From: Cellvibrionales bacterium UBA1963
GTDB taxonomy: Bacteria > Pseudomonadota > Gammaproteobacteria > Pseudomonadales > UBA7434
Length of the DNA stretch: 18,780 nucleotides
Reading direction: 5' to 3'
Assembly: GCA_002336035.1 (NCBI GenBank)
Contig: DDED01000179.1
Coordinates: 14,978-33,757, forward strand
This document shows positions 15,174 to 18,780 of this stretch, piece after piece. The notes under the pieces were generated by a model. The model had not been told where the DNA came from. It did not search any database and saw only the letters and a program-made list of their open reading frames with translations. A program made the translations under genes and the position numbers. The first letter of the stretch is position 1; each line of letters starts with the position of its first letter.

Positions 15174-15585
15174 TATTGAAACGCTTAATCAATCGCCACA
15201 ATTTAAACCGTTATTGTTTCAGATTACGACAACGGTACTTATGGCAGTATTGTGGAGTTGGCAACAAGAAGGCTTTTGGGTTTGCTTTAAGGCCGTAATA
15301 TTAGGCGGACTGATTGCTGCAGTAGCATCGTTTTATTTTCATTGGCGAGCCAACCAGTTTTCGTTTGAGCCGGAGGGGCCAAAAGGTGAGCTTGCTGCTA
15401 ACAAGATTCTTTCTGATGTTCAGTGGGCTAATACGAGCAAACTATTACTATCAGGATTATTAATCATTGCTGTTTTTAAATACGGTGGTGATAACATAGA
15501 CAAAGCAAAACTCATTATTACTTACACAGTGATAAGTGTGGTGGGAGTCATAAGCAACACCTACTATTTAAAAAACAGAGAGTAA
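15142..15585 (+). CDS. atpI: ATP synthase subunit I (assembly factor AtpI)
   Basis: AtpI is a small membrane protein encoded at the head of atp operons that helps assemble the c-ring. The 147-residue product has about four hydrophobic segments, among them ITTTVLMAVLWSW, AVILGGLIAAVASFYF, LLLSGLLIIAVF and LIITYTVISVVGVI. Sequence conservation in this family is low, so the assignment rests on the membrane pattern and its position directly before atpB. The start is uncertain: ATG 15142 and ATG 15166 (139 residues) both lack a good ribosome binding site. Translation may be coupled to the short upstream ORF. Confidence 0.85.
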   Translation: MPKVYVTVMGNIETLNQSPQFKPLLFQITTTVLMAVLWSWQQEGFWVCFKAVILGGLIAAVASFYFHWRANQFSFEPEGPKGELAANKILSDVQWANTSKLLLSGLLIIAVFKYGGDNIDKAKLIITYTVISVVGVISNTYYLKNRE

Positions 15586-15649
15586 CAACAAAAGAATTTT
15601 TCAGTTGATGACATGCCATCAACAGTCACACAAGAGACGCTTACGTAGA

Positions 15650-16519
15650 ATGGCCGGCAATACACTTACAACACAAGAATACATTTCTCACCATTTAACC
15701 AATCTGACTTTTGGTAAGTTACCTGAAGGGTATCAGCGACATAGTGCTGATGGCCACCAAGAATTACTATTAGCTGACCAGTGGACAATGGCGCATTCGG
15801 CGCAAGAAGCTGCGGATATGGGCTTTATGGCTGTGCACGTAGATACCATGTTTTGGTCGATTATATTGGGCGTTATTTTTTGCTGGTCGTTTGGGCGTGT
15901 TGCAAAAAATGTTACGAGTGGCGTGCCCACTGGATTCCAAAATTTTGTTGAGATGATCGTTGATTTTATTGATGAGAATGTGAAAGGAATTTTTCACCAT
16001 ACTAACGCTATGATAGCCCCGCTGGGCTTGACCATTTTTGTTTGGATATTTTTACAAAACTTGATGGATCTCGTGCCCGTTGATTGGATTCCATGGCTGG
16101 CTCAACAAATGGGCGTCCATTATATGCGGGTTGTTCCATCAACCGATGTCAATGCTACTCTTGGTATGTCACTGGGTGTTTTTATACTCATCCTTTATTA
16201 CAGCATTAAACAAAAAGGTCTGGGTGGGTTTGCTGCTGAATTGGCTTTTCAACCACTGCCTAAGTGGGCCTTACCGTTTAATTTATTTCTGGAAGTCGTC
16301 GGCTTAATCGCAAAGCCTATTTCGTTAGCCTTGCGGTTGTTTGGCAATATGTATGCAGGTGAAATGGTGTTTATCATTATCAGCTTGCTCCCTTTCTATT
16401 TACAATGGACATTGTCAGTACCTTGGGCGATTTTCCACATACTGGTAATTACTTTGCAGGCGTTTATTTTTTGTATTTTAACCGTTGTTTATTTAGCGAT
16501 GGCTTATGACCATCACTAG
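15650..16519 (+). CDS. atpB: F-type ATP synthase subunit a
   Basis: Subunit a forms the proton half-channels next to the c-ring in the Fo sector. From ATG 15650 the product has 289 residues and begins MAGNTLTTQEYISHHLTNLT, like the Pseudomonas protein. The membrane segments are typical, and the essential arginine is in LALRLFGNMYAGE (Arg229, equivalent to E. coli Arg210). The conserved DLVPVDWIP and NATLGMSLGVF blocks precede it. Upstream in-frame starts at TTG 15605 and ATG 15608 would add a basic segment (CHQQSHKRRLRR) not known in the family, so I did not use them. It begins 64 bases after atpI. Confidence 0.97.
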   Translation: MAGNTLTTQEYISHHLTNLTFGKLPEGYQRHSADGHQELLLADQWTMAHSAQEAADMGFMAVHVDTMFWSIILGVIFCWSFGRVAKNVTSGVPTGFQNFVEMIVDFIDENVKGIFHHTNAMIAPLGLTIFVWIFLQNLMDLVPVDWIPWLAQQMGVHYMRVVPSTDVNATLGMSLGVFILILYYSIKQKGLGGFAAELAFQPLPKWALPFNLFLEVVGLIAKPISLALRLFGNMYAGEMVFIIISLLPFYLQWTLSVPWAIFHILVITLQAFIFCILTVVYLAMAYDHH

Positions 16520-16561
16520 TATAAATGGGTTAGTAGAGGCAAAAAGAGTAATTTATTAAGC

Positions 16562-16590
16562 AATTAAACATTTAATTTTTTGATCGGAGA
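16562..16590 (+). promoter_or_regulatory. U-rich translation initiation region of atpE
   Basis: Before atpE lies an inverted repeat AATTAAA/TTTAATT (16562-16568 with 16571-16577), a run of T, and GGAG (16586-16589) 6-8 bases before the ATG. E. coli atpE is also preceded by a U-rich enhancer that boosts subunit c synthesis. A similar role here is inferred from the position and base content. Confidence 0.4.
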
Positions 16591-16595
16591 AAATA

Positions 16596-16823
16596 ATGGA
16601 AGCAGCAATTATCACATTAGCGGGTGCACTTATCATGGGTTTGGCCGCAATTGGCGCAGCTATTGGTGTAGGTGTTTTAGGAAGTAAATTTATTGAAGGT
16701 GCGGCTCGTCAGCCTGAACTTGTACCACTTCTTCGCACACAGTTTTTTATCACTGTTGGTCTGGTTGATGCGGTACCAATGATTGCAGTCGGTATTGGTT
16801 TTTATATTATATTTGCCGGCTAA
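16596..16823 (+). CDS. atpE: F-type ATP synthase subunit c
   Basis: Subunit c forms the rotating proteolipid ring of Fo. The 75-residue product (E. coli 79) is a two-helix hairpin: helix 1 has the glycine-alanine packing stretch GLAAIGAAIGVGVLG, the polar loop is ARQPEL, and helix 2 contains the ion-binding Asp58 in LVDAVPMIAVG (E. coli Asp61). The extra carboxylate and polar ligands of sodium-type rings are not seen, so it is probably proton-coupled. A good GGAG ribosome binding site and a U-rich leader suggest high expression, as needed for a ring of many copies. Confidence 0.98.
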   Translation: MEAAIITLAGALIMGLAAIGAAIGVGVLGSKFIEGAARQPELVPLLRTQFFITVGLVDAVPMIAVGIGFYIIFAG

Positions 16824-16846
16824 TTTTTTTGTCAAAGACAAAAAAA
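16824..16846 (+). repeat. Perfect 10-base-pair hairpin directly after atpE
   Basis: Seven T then GTC (16824-16833) pair perfectly with GAC then seven A (16837-16846) around an AAA loop. It starts immediately after the atpE stop codon. No T-run follows on either strand, so it is not a standard terminator. It may protect the atpE 3' end or slow ribosome or nuclease passage. Confidence 0.55.
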
Positions 16847-16854
16847 CAAACCAT

Positions 16855-16909
16855 ACAGCCGATATATTAAAGGGTTTAATGAAAGGTTTTTTTTAGACCT
16901 TTCGGCTGT
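16855..16909 (+). repeat. Nested stem-loop before atpF
   Basis: An outer ACAGCCG (16855-16861) pairs with CGGCTGT (16903-16909). Inside it, GAAAGGTTT (16881-16889) pairs with AGACCTTTC (16895-16903), including one G-U pair, around a five-T loop. The two stems share base 16903. With the hairpin just upstream it makes the atpE-atpF gap strongly structured RNA. Confidence 0.55.
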
Positions 16910-16933
16910 TCATAAATTTAAAAGGGTAATACA

Positions 16934-17404
16934 GTGAATATTAATCTCACTTTGTTTGCGCAGCTAATCAGTTTCGCGATATTTGTTTGGTTTTGTAAAA
17001 CCTATGTTTGGCCGCCTATTATTGCAGCCATGCATGAGCGTCAAAAACAGATTTCTGATGGCCTTAACGCAGCTGAAAAAGCCAATCAAAATTTAGAACT
17101 TGCACAGCAAAAAGTCGAAGAGCAGTTGGTAGAGGCTAAAGCTCAAGCTGCTCAAATTCTTGATCAGGCGAACAAACGAGCCTCTCAGATTGTTGACGAA
17201 GCTAAAGATCAGGCATTAACTGAAGGTCAGCGATTGAAGGATGCTGCCCAATCTGATATTGAGCAAGAAGTGGAGCGAGCTAAAGAAAAGCTACGCACGC
17301 AAGTTGCTTCATTAGCATTGGTTGGTGCGGAGAAAATTCTACAGGCTTCAGTTGATGAATCTGTTCATCGAGATATTGTTGATCAATTGGCGGCTAATTT
17401 ATAA
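16934..17404 (+). CDS. atpF: F-type ATP synthase subunit b
   Basis: Subunit b dimerises to form the peripheral stalk linking Fo to F1. The 156-residue product equals the E. coli length. It has one N-terminal membrane helix (LTLFAQLISFAIFVWFCKTYVWPPI), then a long charged coiled coil with repeated Ala, Gln, Glu and Lys, and ends AGAEKIL-type: LVGAEKILQASVDESVHRDIVDQLAANL. It starts at GTG 16934 with AAGGG 8 bases upstream. The TAA stop overlaps the atpH ATG by one base, so the two are translationally coupled. Confidence 0.98.
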   Translation: MNINLTLFAQLISFAIFVWFCKTYVWPPIIAAMHERQKQISDGLNAAEKANQNLELAQQKVEEQLVEAKAQAAQILDQANKRASQIVDEAKDQALTEGQRLKDAAQSDIEQEVERAKEKLRTQVASLALVGAEKILQASVDESVHRDIVDQLAANL

Positions 17405-17940
17405 TGGCTGAACTCAGAACATTGGCCAGGCCATACGCACGCGCAGCACTGCAAGCCGCAACGGAAAAGAAGTCAGTGCAATTATGGGCCGATCAACTGG
17501 CTCACCTTGCGTTGATTGCTCGAGAGCCAAAAATTGCCCTACTTGTAGGTTCTGCGTCAGCAAAACCAACAGAGCAGGTTGTCGGCTTATTAACTGTTTT
17601 AGGCGAGGAAGTCGATGCGCCGATGAATAATTTTTTACAATTATTGGCTGATAATAAGAGGTTAGCCTTATTGCCATCTATTGCAGATCTATTTATTGAG
17701 CTTAAGGCTAACCAAGAAAAGACGATAGCGGTGACAATTAATTCTGCATTTGAGCTAGATGCATCGATCGAAAATAAATTAACGGAAGCATTGACTGTAA
17801 AGTTGCAACGAGACGTCACGGTTAATACTTATGTTGATCAGACCTTGTTGGGTGGTGTGGTAATTCGTGCTGGTGACATTGTCATTGATGGGTCAATAAA
17901 AGGCAGGCTTGCAAAATTAGCCGAAGCGCTGTCTGCTTAA
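17404..17940 (+). CDS. atpH: F-type ATP synthase subunit delta
   Basis: Subunit delta (OSCP-like) caps the alpha3beta3 head and joins it to the b stalk. The 178-residue product (E. coli 177) begins LRTLARPYARAALQAA, the family's N-terminal helix block. It contains VDAPMNNFLQLLADNKRLALLPSI and ends with the typical LLGGVVIRAGDIVIDGSIKGRLAKLAEAL segment. It overlaps the atpF stop by one base (TAATG). An 82-base gap with no recognisable feature separates it from atpA. Confidence 0.97.
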   Translation: MAELRTLARPYARAALQAATEKKSVQLWADQLAHLALIAREPKIALLVGSASAKPTEQVVGLLTVLGEEVDAPMNNFLQLLADNKRLALLPSIADLFIELKANQEKTIAVTINSAFELDASIENKLTEALTVKLQRDVTVNTYVDQTLLGGVVIRAGDIVIDGSIKGRLAKLAEALSA

Positions 17941-18022
17941 TCATAAGTTAGTGCTAAAAAATATTGAAAGAAAGTTAATCATATTTATTAAGAAATAAAT
18001 TGTAGGTTTGAGGACATAAACA

Positions 18023-18780
18023 ATGCAACAGCTGAATCCATCTGAGATTAGCGAGATTATTAAACAACGAATTGATCAGCTAGATATATCTAGTGATGCG
18101 CGTAACGAGGGTACTGTGGTGTCCGTTACTGACGGGATTATTCGTATTCATGGCTTAGCCGACGCAATGTACGGTGAAATGATTGAGTTTGAAGGAGGTG
18201 TCTATGGCTTGGCACTGAACCTTGAGCGAGACTCAGTCGGCGCTGTTATCTTGGGTGATTATAAAAGTATTGCCGAGGGACAGTCGTGCCGTTGCACAGG
18301 CCGTATTCTTGAAGTGCCTGTTGGCCCAGAATTACAAGGGCGCGTAGTTGACGCGCTGGGAAATCCCATTGACGGCAAAGGCGCCATTGACGCGAAGCAA
18401 ACAGATGCAATTGAAAAAGTTGCACCCGGCGTTATCGCTCGTCAATCTGTAGACCAACCCGTACAAATAGGGCTCAAGGCGATTGATGCCATGGTCCCGA
18501 TTGGTCGAGGCCAACGCGAGTTGATTATCGGTGATCGTCAGGTCGGTAAAACAGCTATTGCAGTTGATGCAATTATTAATCAAAAAGGCACAGGCATAAA
18601 ATGCGTTTATGTCGCGATTGGTCAAAAGGCTTCGTCGGTCAATGCGGTTGTTCGTAAGCTCGAAGAGCACGGTGCCATGGATCATACCATTGTTGTTGCT
18701 GCGACAGCATCAGATCCAGCTGCCATGCAATTTTTAGCGCCGTTTGCAGGTTGCTCTATGGGTGAGTATTATCGCGATCG
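18023..18780 (+). CDS. atpA: F-type ATP synthase subunit alpha (C-terminal part beyond window)
   Basis: Subunit alpha carries the non-catalytic nucleotide sites and, with beta, forms the F1 hexamer. 252 residues are present before the right edge; the family has about 513. The N-terminus MQQLNPSEISEIIKQRI and the crown block RNEGTVVSVTDGIIRIHGLADAMYGEM are typical. The Walker A P-loop GDRQVGKT is at 170-177, followed by IYVAIGQKAS-type VYVAIGQKAS and VVRKLEEHGAM. GAGG lies 9 bases before the ATG. The reading frame is intact to the edge. Confidence 0.98.
   Translation, partial: MQQLNPSEISEIIKQRIDQLDISSDARNEGTVVSVTDGIIRIHGLADAMYGEMIEFEGGVYGLALNLERDSVGAVILGDYKSIAEGQSCRCTGRILEVPVGPELQGRVVDALGNPIDGKGAIDAKQTDAIEKVAPGVIARQSVDQPVQIGLKAIDAMVPIGRGQRELIIGDRQVGKTAIAVDAIINQKGTGIKCVYVAIGQKASSVNAVVRKLEEHGAMDHTIVVAATASDPAAMQFLAPFAGCSMGEYYRD

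Noticed and set aside
15605..15649. Upstream TTG/ATG starts for atpB
   Set aside because: They add a basic 14-15 residue segment not found in subunit a, and the family start matches ATG 15650.
1..18780. Mobile elements, CRISPR arrays, tRNA or rRNA genes, toxin-antitoxin or defence genes
   Set aside because: I looked in all gaps on both strands and saw none. Every long reading frame belongs to a housekeeping gene in conserved order.

Overview
This window is the replication-origin neighbourhood of a gammaproteobacterial chromosome. The gene order on the left arm, read leftward on the minus strand, is dnaA, dnaN, recF, gyrB (cut by the left edge). On the right arm, read rightward on the plus strand, it is rpmH, rnpA, yidD, yidC, mnmE, mnmG, rsmG, parA, parB, atpI, atpB, atpE, atpF, atpH, atpA (cut by the right edge). 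Pseudomonas and its relatives (Pseudomonadales/Cellvibrionales/Oceanospirillales-type genomes) have this order, and the YidC, AtpB and RsmG proteins resemble the Pseudomonas forms more than the enteric ones. The DNA is clearly more AT-rich than Pseudomonas, so a moderately low-GC marine or host-associated relative is likely. I cannot name the species.

Layout. Positions 1-5631 hold the replication cluster: DNA gyrase B, RecF, the sliding clamp and the initiator DnaA. Two parS centromere sites lie in recF, one of them across its start codon. Positions 5632-6113 are the AT-rich dnaA-rpmH spacer, the likely oriC. It has three near-consensus DnaA boxes, a dnaA promoter whose -35 is covered by one of the boxes, and a strong rpmH promoter. 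Positions 6114-10140 carry L34, the RNase P protein, membrane-protein insertion factors and the tRNA-modification GTPase MnmE. A 380-base spacer (10141-10520) with a very AT-rich core and one perfect DnaA box precedes mnmG. Positions 10521-14922 hold mnmG-rsmG and the ParAB segregation pair. From 15013 on lies the F1Fo ATP synthase operon, with its promoter, a possible short leader ORF and structured RNA between atpE and atpF.

How it fits together. All genes point away from the 5632-6113 spacer, so transcription runs with the replication forks if oriC lies there. DnaA fires the origin and probably represses its own promoter. ParB, encoded about 8 kb to the right, should load on the parS sites about 3 kb to the left of the origin and segregate it with ParA. 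MnmE and MnmG form one tRNA-wobble-modifying complex although a promoter-bearing spacer separates their genes.

I found no mobile element, CRISPR array, tRNA, rRNA or accessory gene cluster, and no unknown multi-gene system. The points worth a second look are small: the start of rsmG (no ATG/GTG/TTG in frame that keeps the N-terminus, and only one TAG between it and mnmG), parS overlapping the recF start, the oriC-like AT-rich spacer beside mnmG, a possible leader ORF before atpI, hairpins after atpE, and a composition break inside gyrB.
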